The notes under the pieces: generated by a model
The model's database searches: none
What the model saw: only the letters and a program-made list of their open reading frames with translations
Told to the model about the DNA's origin: nothing
Source of the DNA: Croceibacterium_A sp039920345
GTDB taxonomy: Bacteria; Pseudomonadota; Alphaproteobacteria; Sphingomonadales; Sphingomonadaceae
DNA length: 48,431 nt
Assembly (NCBI GenBank): GCA_039920345.1
Contig: JBDSDZ010000051.1
Span: 1-48,431 of the forward strand
Reading direction: 5' to 3'
Program-made: the position numbers and the translations under genes
Shown here: positions 16,428 through 23,698 of the stretch, piece by piece
Position numbering within the stretch: the stretch's first letter is position 1
Layout of the letters: every line of letters begins with the position of its first letter

Positions 16428-16589
16428 TCAGGTTGATCCGGGCTTGTCGCGGAAGCTGGCCCACAGGACGCCCGGCTCTTCGGCCGCCTTGGCCAGCTGG
16501 TCGGGCGGCGGCACGCTCTCCAGCGGGCCTTCCGTTGGCTGGGGCCGATACCGGCCTCGTCCGTATGGGCTACTTACTCTGCGAGACAC
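16428..16589 (-). CDS. Small 53-residue protein, uncharacterised
   Basis: A short ORF that usual length cut-offs miss. It starts with GTG at 16589 behind a strong GGAGG site spaced 5 nt, and ends in TGA at 16428-16430. It begins MSRRVSSPYGRGRYRPQPTE, continues through a Pro-rich PLESVPPPDQLAKAAEEPG stretch, and closes with VLWASFRDKPGST. Most third codon positions are G or C, as in the flanking genes. No signal peptide or membrane helix is visible, and no family is recognised. It is convergent with atpC, 67 nt away, and lies downstream of the leftward EamA transporter gene. The ribosome site and codon bias are what support it. Confidence 0.55.
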   Translation of the reverse strand: MSRRVSSPYGRGRYRPQPTEGPLESVPPPDQLAKAAEEPGVLWASFRDKPGST

Positions 16590-16661
16590 TGCGGCCTCCG
16601 TTGCGCATATGTAAAACTACGATATTTGTCCTTTCCTGCCGGTTTAGCAGCAGGGTTGAGG

Positions 16662-16679
16662 CCATCCTGCGAAGGATGG
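16662..16679. repeat. Perfect hairpin with GCGA tetraloop
   Basis: CCATCCT and AGGATGG form a 7-bp stem around a GCGA (GNRA-type) loop. It lies between the stop of the leftward EamA gene (16714) and the start of the 53-residue gene. No T-tract follows on either strand, so it is not a standard intrinsic terminator. It could stabilise the end of the transporter mRNA. Confidence 0.4.
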
Positions 16680-16713
16680 TTAGAAACGGGTAAATGCCCG
16701 CTTCGAAGCAGGA

Positions 16714-17613
16714 TCAGCGTGCCGGAATGCGGTCATTCACCTTGCCGCGCCACCACAGGAACAGTCCGGCGCCAATAATCACTGCCGCGCCGGCGAGCGC
16801 CATGGCATCGGGCCAGTCGTTGAAAAACACAGCCCCCAGAACCGTCGCCATCAATAACTGGCCATAGGTCATCGGGGCGACAGTGCCCGCGCCTGCCTTC
16901 ACCGTGCCCATGAAGATCAGCCACTGCGCCAGCGTGGCGCTGAGACCGATGAAGCAGCAGCGCGCGATGACCGTCCAGTCGGGCCAGTGCAGCCGGAACG
17001 CCGCCAGTCCACTGAATTGCCCTGCCGCAGTGGCGAAAAGGAGGAAGATCATCGCCGTGACCGACATGTAGAATTGCAGGTGAAGGATGCTGGCGCGGCC
17101 GGTAACCTTGCGGTTAGCGATGATCGTCACCGCCATGCCTGCCGCGCTCAGGACGGGAAACAGCACGCCCCAACCCGCCGTGGCATAATTGGGCCGCAAG
17201 ACCAGGAACACCCCGCAAAACGCAATTGCGGTGGCCAGCCATGTCGAAGGGCGCGCGCGTTCGCCCAGGACCAGCATCGCCAGCACAGCGGTGATGATCG
17301 GCTGGGTGAAGACAATCGTCGTCGCTTCGCCCAGCGGCATGATCCAGACGGCCAGGAACATCCCCACTGCCGACAAGCTGATGGCAATCCCGCGCACCCA
17401 TTGCAGCGGATCGCGCGGCAGTTTCAACGCTACGATGCCTTCCTTGCGGACCAGCAGCACCGACAGCAGGATAGTCCCGGCGATATACCGCGTGGCGGCC
17501 ATTGCCGGGGCGGGCCATTGCCCTGCCATGCCCTTGATGATCGCATCGCCGATCGAGAGGGTGCAGAACCCCGCCAGCGCGTAGAGCAGCCCTGCCCGGT
17601 CCGATTGCTGCAT
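16714..17613 (-). CDS. DMT superfamily (EamA) transporter
   Basis: A 299-residue integral membrane protein with about ten hydrophobic helices in two tandem EamA halves. It starts MQQSDRAGLLYALAGFCTLS. The first half carries GDAIIKGMAG and MAATRYIAGTILLS, and the EATTIVFTQPIITAVLAMLVLGER segment is the family's most typical stretch. The second half has GLSATLAQWLIFMGTVKAG and PMTYGQLLMATVLGAVFFNDWPD. The drug/metabolite transporter superfamily exports amino acids, nucleotides or small drugs, and the substrate cannot be read from sequence. A second member (20026-20940) lies 3 kb away on the other strand. It appears to be a single-gene unit. Confidence 0.88.
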   Translation of the reverse strand: MQQSDRAGLLYALAGFCTLSIGDAIIKGMAGQWPAPAMAATRYIAGTILLSVLLVRKEGIVALKLPRDPLQWVRGIAISLSAVGMFLAVWIMPLGEATTIVFTQPIITAVLAMLVLGERARPSTWLATAIAFCGVFLVLRPNYATAGWGVLFPVLSAAGMAVTIIANRKVTGRASILHLQFYMSVTAMIFLLFATAAGQFSGLAAFRLHWPDWTVIARCCFIGLSATLAQWLIFMGTVKAGAGTVAPMTYGQLLMATVLGAVFFNDWPDAMALAGAAVIIGAGLFLWWRGKVNDRIPAR

Positions 17614-17722
17614 GTCCGGGCTACCTTCCCCACCTGTCCCAAGCCCTGCGCTTAGGGGCGGCTGGCGAGCGCGGCAACTGCACGGCGGCGAACTTTACCG
17701 ATCGTCAAACCGTCATGCCTAA

Positions 17723-17971
17723 CAAAGCGCTATGCCGCGCTGGCCGCCGCGCTGAAGCCCAATGTCCTGGCCGGCTTCGGCGGCGGGTTTGGCGGGCTTG
17801 CGCGACGGTTGCCGGTTTGAAGGCACGATCGAAGGCGTCAGCCATGTTCAGATCGAGCGCAAGCAGGGCCGTGGCAGCTGGCCGATCGCCCGGGCGCTTG
17901 AACTCGCCTCGCGGGCCTCGCACGCCGGATTGGGCGTCCTGCAATCTGCCAAGCGGGCGCTGACAGCCTAG
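17723..17971 (+). pseudogene. Possible gene remnant between the EamA gene and cpaF
   Basis: The 478-nt stretch 17614-18091 has no intact recognisable gene. Within it, one frame reads YAALAAALKPNVLAG followed by Gly-rich FGGGFGGLARRLPV and then stops near 17819. A second frame continues FEGTIEGVSHVQIERKQGRG and ends ALELASRASHAGLGVLQSAK, stopping at 17971. Both pieces use GC-ending codons and look protein-like, which suggests one gene broken by a frameshift and missing its 5' part. I do not recognise the family. It could instead be a chance pattern in GC-rich DNA. The last roughly 90 nt before cpaF are AT-rich and probably hold its promoter. Confidence 0.3.
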
Positions 17972-18040
17972 GAAGTGCAGACGTCCTTAAAAGATTATCA
18001 AACTTTCCGATTTATTCACCAAACTTGGTCAGTGAGAACA

Positions 18041-18056
18041 GGCTGAAAAATCAGCC
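18041..18056 (+). promoter_or_regulatory. Stem-loop in the cpaF leader
   Basis: GGCTGA-AAAA-TCAGCC forms a perfect 6-bp hairpin 36 nt before the cpaF start, just after the AT-rich tract 17985-18040 that probably contains the promoter. It would be transcribed in the 5' leader. No T-run follows. Its role is unknown. Confidence 0.3.
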
Positions 18057-18091
18057 GAAGACACTTCACGCCGCTTGGGATGCGATTTCAC

Positions 18092-19621
18092 ATGAGCGCT
18101 TTTGGACGGAAGAACGGGGTCGGCGCGATGCAGCCAGGAGCTCGTCCGTCGTTTGGCGTGGCGAAGCCGATGAAGGGCAGCGGTCCCGCGCCGCGCGACG
18201 TCGTCGGTGTTCCCGGCGGCGACCAGTTCCCGCCCATCCCTGGCGAGGAGAACACGGCCAAGCCGGGTTCCGGCGGCCGGCCGCAGCAAGGCGACGCGAT
18301 GGCGCGCCTTACTGACCGCGCGAACACCGTTACTGAAGGCAGCTCGGAAGTCGGCGGCTTTGAAGCCTCGGTCCACAAGATCAAGGAACAGGTGCTTCCG
18401 CGCCTGCTCGAACGCGTTGACCCGGAAGCCGCGGCGACGCTTTCCAAGGAAGAACTGTCCGAGGAATTCCGGCCGATCATCATGGAAGTGCTGACCGAGC
18501 TCAAGGTCACACTCAACCGGCGCGAGCAGTTCGCGCTCGAAAAGGTGCTGATCGACGAACTGCTCGGTTTCGGGCCGCTCGAAGAGCTGCTCAACGACCC
18601 CGATATTTCGGACATCATGGTCAACGGGCCGCTCCAGACCTACATCGAAAAGAAGGGCAAGCTGATCATTGCCCCGATCCAGTTCCGCGACGAGGCGCAT
18701 CTGTTCCAGATCGCCCAGCGGATCGTGAACCAGGTCGGCCGCCGCGTCGACCAGACTACACCGCTGGCCGATGCCCGCCTCAAGGACGGCAGCCGCGTCA
18801 ACGTGATCGTCCCGCCGCTCAGCCTGCGCGGCACCGCGATCTCGATTCGAAAGTTTTCCGAAAAGCCGATCACGATCGACATGCTGCGCGACTTCGGGTC
18901 GATGAGCGACAAGATGGCCACCTGCCTGAAAATTGCCGGTGCAACGCGGATGAACATCGTCATCTCGGGCGGTACCGGCTCGGGCAAGACGACCATGCTC
19001 AACGCCCTGTCGAAGATGATTGACCCGGGCGAACGCGTGCTGACCATCGAAGACGCGGCCGAACTGCGCTTGCAGCAGCCGCACTGGCTGCCGCTCGAAA
19101 CGCGTCCGCCGAACCTTGAAGGCCAGGGCGCCATCACCATCGGCGACCTGGTCAAGAACGCCCTGCGTATGCGGCCTGACCGGATCATCCTGGGCGAAAT
19201 CCGCGGCGCCGAATGTTTCGACCTGCTCGCCGCGATGAACACCGGCCACGATGGCTCGATGTGTACGCTTCACGCCAACAGCCCGCGCGAATGCCTTGGC
19301 CGTATGGAAAACATGATCCTGATGGGCGATATCAAGATCCCGAAGGAGGCCATCAGCCGCCAGATCGCGGAATCGGTCGACCTGGTGGTTCAGGTGAAGC
19401 GCCTGCGCGACGGTTCGCGCCGCACGACCAACATCACCGAAGTGATCGGCATGGAAGGCGAAGTCATCGTCACCCAGGAGCTGTTCAACTTCGAGTATCT
19501 CGACGAAGGCGACGACGGCAAGATCATCGGTGAGCACCGCTCGTCCGGCCTGCGTCCCTACACGCTCGAAAAGGCGCGCCAGTTCGGTTTCGATCAGGCC
19601 TATCTGGAAGCGTGTCTCTGA
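18092..19621 (+). CDS. cpaF: CpaF/TadA family secretion ATPase
   Basis: A 509-residue ATPase of the type II/IV secretion superfamily that powers Tad (Flp) pilus assembly at the cytoplasmic membrane. It starts MSAFGRKNGVGAMQPGARPS at 18092, matching the usual CpaF beginning; an ATG 12 nt upstream is also possible, and neither has a clear ribosome site. A Gly/Pro-rich linker (about 15-70) is followed by the helical N-domain and FGPLEELLNDPDISDIMVNG. The P-loop GGTGSGKTT is at about residues 293-301. The Walker B-region RPDRIILGEIRGAE is at about 362-375, and a His box follows in MNTGHDGSMCTLHANSPRE. No tadB, tadC, cpaB or flp gene is adjacent, so this is a solitary copy. Confidence 0.92.
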   Translation: MSAFGRKNGVGAMQPGARPSFGVAKPMKGSGPAPRDVVGVPGGDQFPPIPGEENTAKPGSGGRPQQGDAMARLTDRANTVTEGSSEVGGFEASVHKIKEQVLPRLLERVDPEAAATLSKEELSEEFRPIIMEVLTELKVTLNRREQFALEKVLIDELLGFGPLEELLNDPDISDIMVNGPLQTYIEKKGKLIIAPIQFRDEAHLFQIAQRIVNQVGRRVDQTTPLADARLKDGSRVNVIVPPLSLRGTAISIRKFSEKPITIDMLRDFGSMSDKMATCLKIAGATRMNIVISGGTGSGKTTMLNALSKMIDPGERVLTIEDAAELRLQQPHWLPLETRPPNLEGQGAITIGDLVKNALRMRPDRIILGEIRGAECFDLLAAMNTGHDGSMCTLHANSPRECLGRMENMILMGDIKIPKEAISRQIAESVDLVVQVKRLRDGSRRTTNITEVIGMEGEVIVTQELFNFEYLDEGDDGKIIGEHRSSGLRPYTLEKARQFGFDQAYLEACL

Positions 19622-19721
19622 CACGCCGACGCACGCCCATCCGGGCGCGCTGTTACCTCACATTGGCTCGGGCGGCCGTTCGGCCTTGCGGTCGACAAGC
19701 GACCGGGACTCAGTCGCGCGA

Positions 19722-19952
19722 TTAAGGCGTGGCCATTCCCTTCACCGCGACCGCAATCAGCACCACGCCGACGAAGAACGCCAGGAACGAGAGCATCGTC
19801 CACGGCATGCAGCCGACCGCGTCGGGTTGCTTGCGCCGGGTGCGCCTTCGTTCGCCCAACAGGGCCACGATCGACACCAGCAGCAGCGCCGCTCCGGTCA
19901 GGCCAAGCAACAGCGCGTCGCTGGCGAACAACAGGAAATCCGGCACAGGCAT
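19722..19952 (-). CDS. Small membrane protein, uncharacterised
   Basis: A 76-residue protein with two predicted transmembrane helices: residues about 5-30 (FLLFASDALLLGLTGAALLL) and about 53-72 (MLSFLAFFVGVVLIAVAVKG). They are separated by a strongly basic loop (GERRRTRRKQPD). By the positive-inside rule the loop is cytoplasmic and both ends are periplasmic. The start MPVPDFLLF at 19952 was preferred to an upstream ATG (19988) that adds a Cys/Pro-rich tail. It is divergent from the EamA gene at 20026, across 73 nt that should carry both promoters. Its stop faces that of cpaF across about 100 nt with no clear terminator. No family is recognised. Confidence 0.6.
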   Translation of the reverse strand: MPVPDFLLFASDALLLGLTGAALLLVSIVALLGERRRTRRKQPDAVGCMPWTMLSFLAFFVGVVLIAVAVKGMATP

Positions 19953-20025
19953 GGCGCGCCATATGGGCAGCGGACATCGGCCGGGCAACGCTTGATCGAA
20001 CGGCGCAGCGTCCTATGGCAGCGCG

Positions 20026-20940
20026 ATGCAAGCCGGCCCCAGCCACCGCCCGCAACTGGCCCTGCTGATCCGGCTGGGCGCGATTGCCGCGCTGGCGACG
20101 ATGTCGGCCTTGATCAAGCTGGCCTCGCAGCACGGTATCCACCTGCTCGAGATCATGTTCTGGCGCCAGTTCCTGACCATTCCGATCGCGCTGGTGTGGG
20201 TCATGGCCACCAGCGGCATCGGCGCGCTGGCGACCAAGCGGCCCGGCACGCACCTGATCCGCGGCATTTACGGCACGCTGGGGATGGTGCTCAACTTCGG
20301 TGCGGTGATCCTGCTACCGCTGGCCGAGGCCACCACGATGGGGTTTTCGGCCCCGATCTGGGCGGTGATCCTGTCGACGCTGCTGCTGAAGGACAAGGTG
20401 GGCGCGTGGCGCTGGTCAGCCGTGGTGCTCGGCTTTCTCGGCATCCTGGTGATCGCGCAACCGGGCGGCGGGCATATTCCGCTCTATGGCGCGCTGGTGG
20501 CCTTGGGCGGCGCGTTCATGGTGGCCCTGATCTCGATCCAGATTGCCGACCTCAACCGCACCGAGCAGCCGCTGACAATCGTGTTCTACTTCGCCCTGTT
20601 CAGCGCGCCGGTGTGCGCGCTTGCGATGCCGTTTGTCGCCACGGCGCACGACGGCTTCGGGTGGTTGCTGATGCTCGGCATCGGCCTGACCGGGGCGGCG
20701 GGCCAATTGCTGCTCACCGCGGCGTTGCGGTTCGGCAAGGTCGCCAGCGTGATCGTGATGGATTATTCGTCGCTGTTCTGGGCCACGCTTTATGGCTGGC
20801 TATTGTTCGACTTCCTCCCTCCGTCGAGCACCTGGCTGGGCGCGCCGCTGATCGTGATTGCCGGACTGGTTATCGCCTGGCGCGAACATCACCTGGCGCG
20901 CCCTGCTGTTGCCGAGGCGGCAATCGCTGAGGGAACCTAA
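20026..20940 (+). CDS. DMT superfamily (EamA) transporter
   Basis: A 304-residue polytopic membrane protein with two EamA repeats and about ten helices. It starts MQAGPSHRPQLALLIRLGAI. The EMFWRQFLTIPIALVWVMA and EATTMGFSAPIWAVILSTLL segments, followed by LKDKVGAWRWSAVVLGFLGI, are family-typical. The second half has IGLTGAAGQLLLTAALRFGK and MDYSSLFWATLYGWLLF. It resembles RarD/YdcZ-like inner-membrane exporters of the sphingomonads, and the substrate is unknown. It is clearly different in sequence from the other EamA protein here, so this is not a recent duplication. It is followed 58 nt later by the entericidin-like gene. Confidence 0.88.
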   Translation: MQAGPSHRPQLALLIRLGAIAALATMSALIKLASQHGIHLLEIMFWRQFLTIPIALVWVMATSGIGALATKRPGTHLIRGIYGTLGMVLNFGAVILLPLAEATTMGFSAPIWAVILSTLLLKDKVGAWRWSAVVLGFLGILVIAQPGGGHIPLYGALVALGGAFMVALISIQIADLNRTEQPLTIVFYFALFSAPVCALAMPFVATAHDGFGWLLMLGIGLTGAAGQLLLTAALRFGKVASVIVMDYSSLFWATLYGWLLFDFLPPSSTWLGAPLIVIAGLVIAWREHHLARPAVAEAAIAEGT

Positions 20941-20998
20941 CCTTTTCCAGTCGGTTTCCTGTCTCGACCACTCGGAGTCGAGACAAAGGACAAGAACC

Positions 20999-21127
20999 AT
21001 GGTTCGCAAGATCATCCTCGCCGCAGGCATCGTGGCTCTCACGCTGACTGCATCGGCCTGCAATACCGTCAAGGGTTTTGGCCGTGACGTGGAATCCGTC
21101 GGCCAGGCCGGCGACGACGCACTCTAA
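20999..21127 (+). CDS. Entericidin-like small lipoprotein
   Basis: A 42-residue lipoprotein. It begins MVRKIILAAGIVALTLTASA, with the lipobox cysteine at position 21 (SAC). The mature part starts CNTVKGFGRDVESVGQAGDD, closely matching the EcnA/EcnB (entericidin) pattern, in which the processed peptide has an amphipathic helix. In enteric bacteria EcnB is a bacteriolytic lipoprotein and EcnA its antidote; whether that holds here is unknown. An AAGGA ribosome site lies upstream. It is too short for most ORF cut-offs. A strong terminator follows directly, so it is a separately ended transcript. Confidence 0.9.
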   Translation: MVRKIILAAGIVALTLTASACNTVKGFGRDVESVGQAGDDAL

Positions 21128-21152
21128 ATCACAAGATCCCTTTAGGGTCGCA

Positions 21153-21192
21153 AGGTGCCCGCCGGAGGAATTCGGCGGGCGCCTCTATTTTT
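21153..21192 (+). terminator. Rho-independent terminator after the entericidin-like gene
   Basis: A 12-bp stem (21153-21164 with 21173-21184, AGGTGCCCGCCG pairing with one G-U wobble) has an 8-nt loop and is followed by a T-rich run to 21192. It ends 26 nt after the entericidin-like stop codon. Its right arm reaches the last bases of the convergent methyltransferase gene. Confidence 0.82.
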
Positions 21193-21784
21193 GGCGCCGA
21201 CGATAGACGAGCACCAGGTTGTTGGCCGGCATTTTGACCCGGCGGGTGCGGCTGAAGCCTTGCTCGGCAGCGAGCTGGTCAATCCATTCCGCTTCGCGCA
21301 GGCCCCACCGCGGATCGCGCGCCTTGAGACTGATGTCGAAGGCGAGGTTGGAAGGAGCAGTCTGCACTGCGCGCTCGAGAAACGGGCCATAGAGCACGAG
21401 CGGCCCTTCTTGCGCCAAGACCTCGGCTGCACCCTCCAGCAAGGCCTCAGTGGCGCGCGCAGGGCTGATATGGACCATGTTGATGCACACGATCGCATCG
21501 GCCCGAGCGATGGGCCATGGGAGGGTCGTCACATCGAGTTTGAGCGGAGGGAGCAAATTGGCGAAGCCGCCGTCCTCGCGCCAATCCGCGATCGAGGCGA
21601 GCGCATCTGCATCGGGATCGCTCGGCTGCCACACCAGCGCGGGATAAGTGCGCGCAAAATGCACGGCGTGCTCGCCAGAGCCGCTGGCGATTTCCAACAC
21701 GGTCCCCGTGGCGGCCAATTCTTCGGTCAGCACCGCCGAAATGGGGTCGCGGTTGCGCGCGGCTGCCGGTGCGATGCGCTTCAT
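21185..21784 (-). CDS. DUF938 family SAM-dependent methyltransferase
   Basis: A 199-residue class I methyltransferase-fold protein of the DUF938 family. The SAM-binding motif I is TVLEIASGSGEHAVHFA at about residues 28-44. It is followed by WQPSDPDADAL (acidic motif II) and ADAIVCINMVHISP (motif IV), and the C-terminal half has GPLVLYGPF and NLAFDISLKARDPRWGLRE, all typical of the family. The natural substrate is not established. Its ATG overlaps the stop of the upstream SDR-like gene by 4 nt (ATGA), so the genes are probably translated together. Confidence 0.85.
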   Translation of the reverse strand: MKRIAPAAARNRDPISAVLTEELAATGTVLEIASGSGEHAVHFARTYPALVWQPSDPDADALASIADWREDGGFANLLPPLKLDVTTLPWPIARADAIVCINMVHISPARATEALLEGAAEVLAQEGPLVLYGPFLERAVQTAPSNLAFDISLKARDPRWGLREAEWIDQLAAEQGFSRTRRVKMPANNLVLVYRRRQK

Positions 21785-22470
21785 GCTGCGGATTTAAGCC
21801 GACGGGCGAGGCGCACAATCGCGTCGTTGTCATGCACGAAGCGCCCGGCCGCCTTCTCCTGCACGCCCTGCAACGCCGCTGCCGCGACGACCGGCACGCC
21901 GATCGACCGATAGCCACGCCGTGCTCCGCGCAGGAGGTGATCGGACAACGGGCTGGCCATAATCGCCAGGCGTTCCAGTGTCCGCCGGTCACTGCCGCGC
22001 TTGCCGCGCAGCAGGCCCGGGCGCAGAATGTCGAGCCGCTTGAAGCGCAGCGCGGTTACCGCCGCTTCGATCTCGGCCTTGACCCGCAGGTAGAGCGTCT
22101 TCGAGGCCATGTCCGCGCCGGCGGAGGAAACCAGCACGAAATGGCTCGCCCCGGCGTCTTTGCTGGCGCGCGCCAGGTGCAGAACCAGCTCGAAATCGAC
22201 CGCCCGAAACGCCTCTTCGTTGCGCCCGGCCTTGTTCCAGGTCGTGCCGAGCGCGCAGATCACGCCATCGGGCGCCACGGTGCCAACGGCGTCATGCCAT
22301 TGCGCCGGATCGGCCAGGAGCATCTCCATTCGTGCGCCGCGCGGCATCGGCGCCTCACGCCGGCTCAGCGCCACCAGTCGCACTGCCGGTTGGCCCATCG
22401 CGGCCTCCATCACCGTACGCCCGACAAGCCCGGTCGCCCCGGCCAGCAGCACGGTTGCGCCGTCAGACAT
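21781..22470 (-). CDS. Atypical SDR / NAD(P)-binding protein (HTATIP2/TIP30-like)
   Basis: A 229-residue Rossmann-fold protein with the nucleotide-binding motif LLAGATGLVGRTV at residues 8-20. It lacks an obvious YxxxK active site; YLRVKAEIEAAV follows HFVLVSSAGAD in the usual position, as in TIP30-like proteins. ICALGTTWNKAG and RPGLLRGKRG are also typical of that group. It may act as an oxidoreductase or an NADPH sensor. The start at 22470 overlaps the dGTPase stop (22463-22465) by 8 nt, and its own stop overlaps the DUF938 start. The three genes therefore form a tight leftward operon. Confidence 0.82.
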   Translation of the reverse strand: MSDGATVLLAGATGLVGRTVMEAAMGQPAVRLVALSRREAPMPRGARMEMLLADPAQWHDAVGTVAPDGVICALGTTWNKAGRNEEAFRAVDFELVLHLARASKDAGASHFVLVSSAGADMASKTLYLRVKAEIEAAVTALRFKRLDILRPGLLRGKRGSDRRTLERLAIMASPLSDHLLRGARRGYRSIGVPVVAAAALQGVQEKAAGRFVHDNDAIVRLARRLKSAA

Positions 22471-23629
22471 TCGACAGCCCCTCGGGCGCGCGGCCATAAA
22501 CCTGGCGGTACCGTTCCATCGCATAACGGTCCGTCATCCCGGCGATGAAGTCGGCGATGTGGCGGCTGAGGTCGGGCTCTGCCGGGGATGCCGCGGTCCA
22601 TCCCTCGGGCAGGAGCGAGGGTTGCTGGTGATAGGCGGCGAACAGCTGCGCCACGACATTGCGCGCCCGCTCCGCTGTCGTGCGCTGTTCATCATGACAA
22701 TACAGGTGCTTGTACAGGAACGCCTTCAACTCGCGTTCGTGTGTGCTCATCGCCGGCGAAAAGGCCGCCAGCGCGCGTCCGGCGTGGCGAATGTCTGCGG
22801 TCGTCTCGATCCCGGCCAGATTGGCACGGGTGGCCGCCAGCAAGTCGTTGACCATGATCCCGATCTGCTCGCGCACCAGTTCGCGCTGCAGCGCCTCGCG
22901 CGGTGTGCCGGGAAAGCGTCGCTCGACTTTGCGCCAGGTGTCGGCCACGAAATCGAGCTGCAGCAACTGGTCCAGTTCGAGGAAGCCCGAGCGCAGGCCG
23001 TCGTCGATGTCGTGATTGTCGTAGGCGATATCGTCGGACAGCGAGGCGACTTGCGCTTCGAGGCTCGGCCAGCTCGCCAGGTCGAGCGGAAACGCCGCGT
23101 CCAGTTCCGCCAGTGCCCAGCCCGGTTCGGTCACCGGCCCGTTGTGCTTGGCGAGGCCCTCGAGCACCTCCCACGACAGGTTGAGCCCCGGATGCTCGCA
23201 ATAGGGGCTGTCGAGCCGCATCACGGCGCGCAGGCAATGTTCGTTGTGGTCGAACCCGCCGCGCGTCTGCAGCGCCGCATCGAGGGCCTTCTCGCCCGCG
23301 TGGCCGAACGGCGGATGGCCGATATCGTGCGCCAGGCACAGTGCTTCGGTGAGGTCTTCGTCGATCTGCAGCGCACGGGCCACCACGCGGCCGATCTGCG
23401 CCACTTCGAGGCTGTGCGTCAGGCGGACGCGGAAGTGATCGCCATCGGGCGCGATGAACACCTGCGTCTTGCCCGCCAGGCGGCGGAACGCGATCGAATG
23501 GATGATCCGGTCACGGTCGCGCTGGAAGGCGCTGCGCGGCCCCCTTGCCCCTTCTTGGGCTCCGGCGTGCGGAGGAAATTCGCGCCCACGCGACGCGGCG
23601 GGATCGGCAGCGTAGGAGGCGCGGTTCAT
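22463..23629 (-). CDS. Deoxyguanosinetriphosphate triphosphohydrolase-like protein (HD domain)
   Basis: A 388-residue HD-superfamily protein that hydrolyses dNTPs, classically dGTP to deoxyguanosine and triphosphate. It starts MNRASYAADPAASRGREFPP. The metal-binding set is visible as VRLTHSLEVAQIGR (about residue 68-81), LAHDIGHPPFGHAGE (about 99-113) and LSDDIAYDNHDIDDG (about 200). The FRRLAGKTQVF segment and the C-terminal HRxM-like region match the type 2 Dgt family common in alphaproteobacteria, whose length is about 390-400. It is the first gene of the leftward operon with the SDR-like and DUF938 genes. The family controls dNTP pools; no link to its neighbours is known. Confidence 0.9.
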   Translation of the reverse strand: MNRASYAADPAASRGREFPPHAGAQEGARGPRSAFQRDRDRIIHSIAFRRLAGKTQVFIAPDGDHFRVRLTHSLEVAQIGRVVARALQIDEDLTEALCLAHDIGHPPFGHAGEKALDAALQTRGGFDHNEHCLRAVMRLDSPYCEHPGLNLSWEVLEGLAKHNGPVTEPGWALAELDAAFPLDLASWPSLEAQVASLSDDIAYDNHDIDDGLRSGFLELDQLLQLDFVADTWRKVERRFPGTPREALQRELVREQIGIMVNDLLAATRANLAGIETTADIRHAGRALAAFSPAMSTHERELKAFLYKHLYCHDEQRTTAERARNVVAQLFAAYHQQPSLLPEGWTAASPAEPDLSRHIADFIAGMTDRYAMERYRQVYGRAPEGLSNV

Positions 23630-23698
23630 GGCGCGGGGGCTACGAGTTGCGGGCAGCGTTTACAACGTGAACGGATGGGGAACCCGGCGGCTTGCGGG

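Noticed and set aside
18029..19624. A 531-codon minus-strand open frame opposite cpaF
   Set aside because: It is a shadow of the conserved CpaF gene, rich in Asp/Arg/His, with no recognisable domain.
19630..19648. A CGCCC-ATCC-GGGCG hairpin after cpaF as a terminator
   Set aside because: The 5-bp stem is followed by no T-run. Such short GC palindromes are common at this base composition.
16714..20940. The two EamA transporters as a local duplication
   Set aside because: They are on opposite strands and share only family-level patterns, so a recent duplication is not supported.
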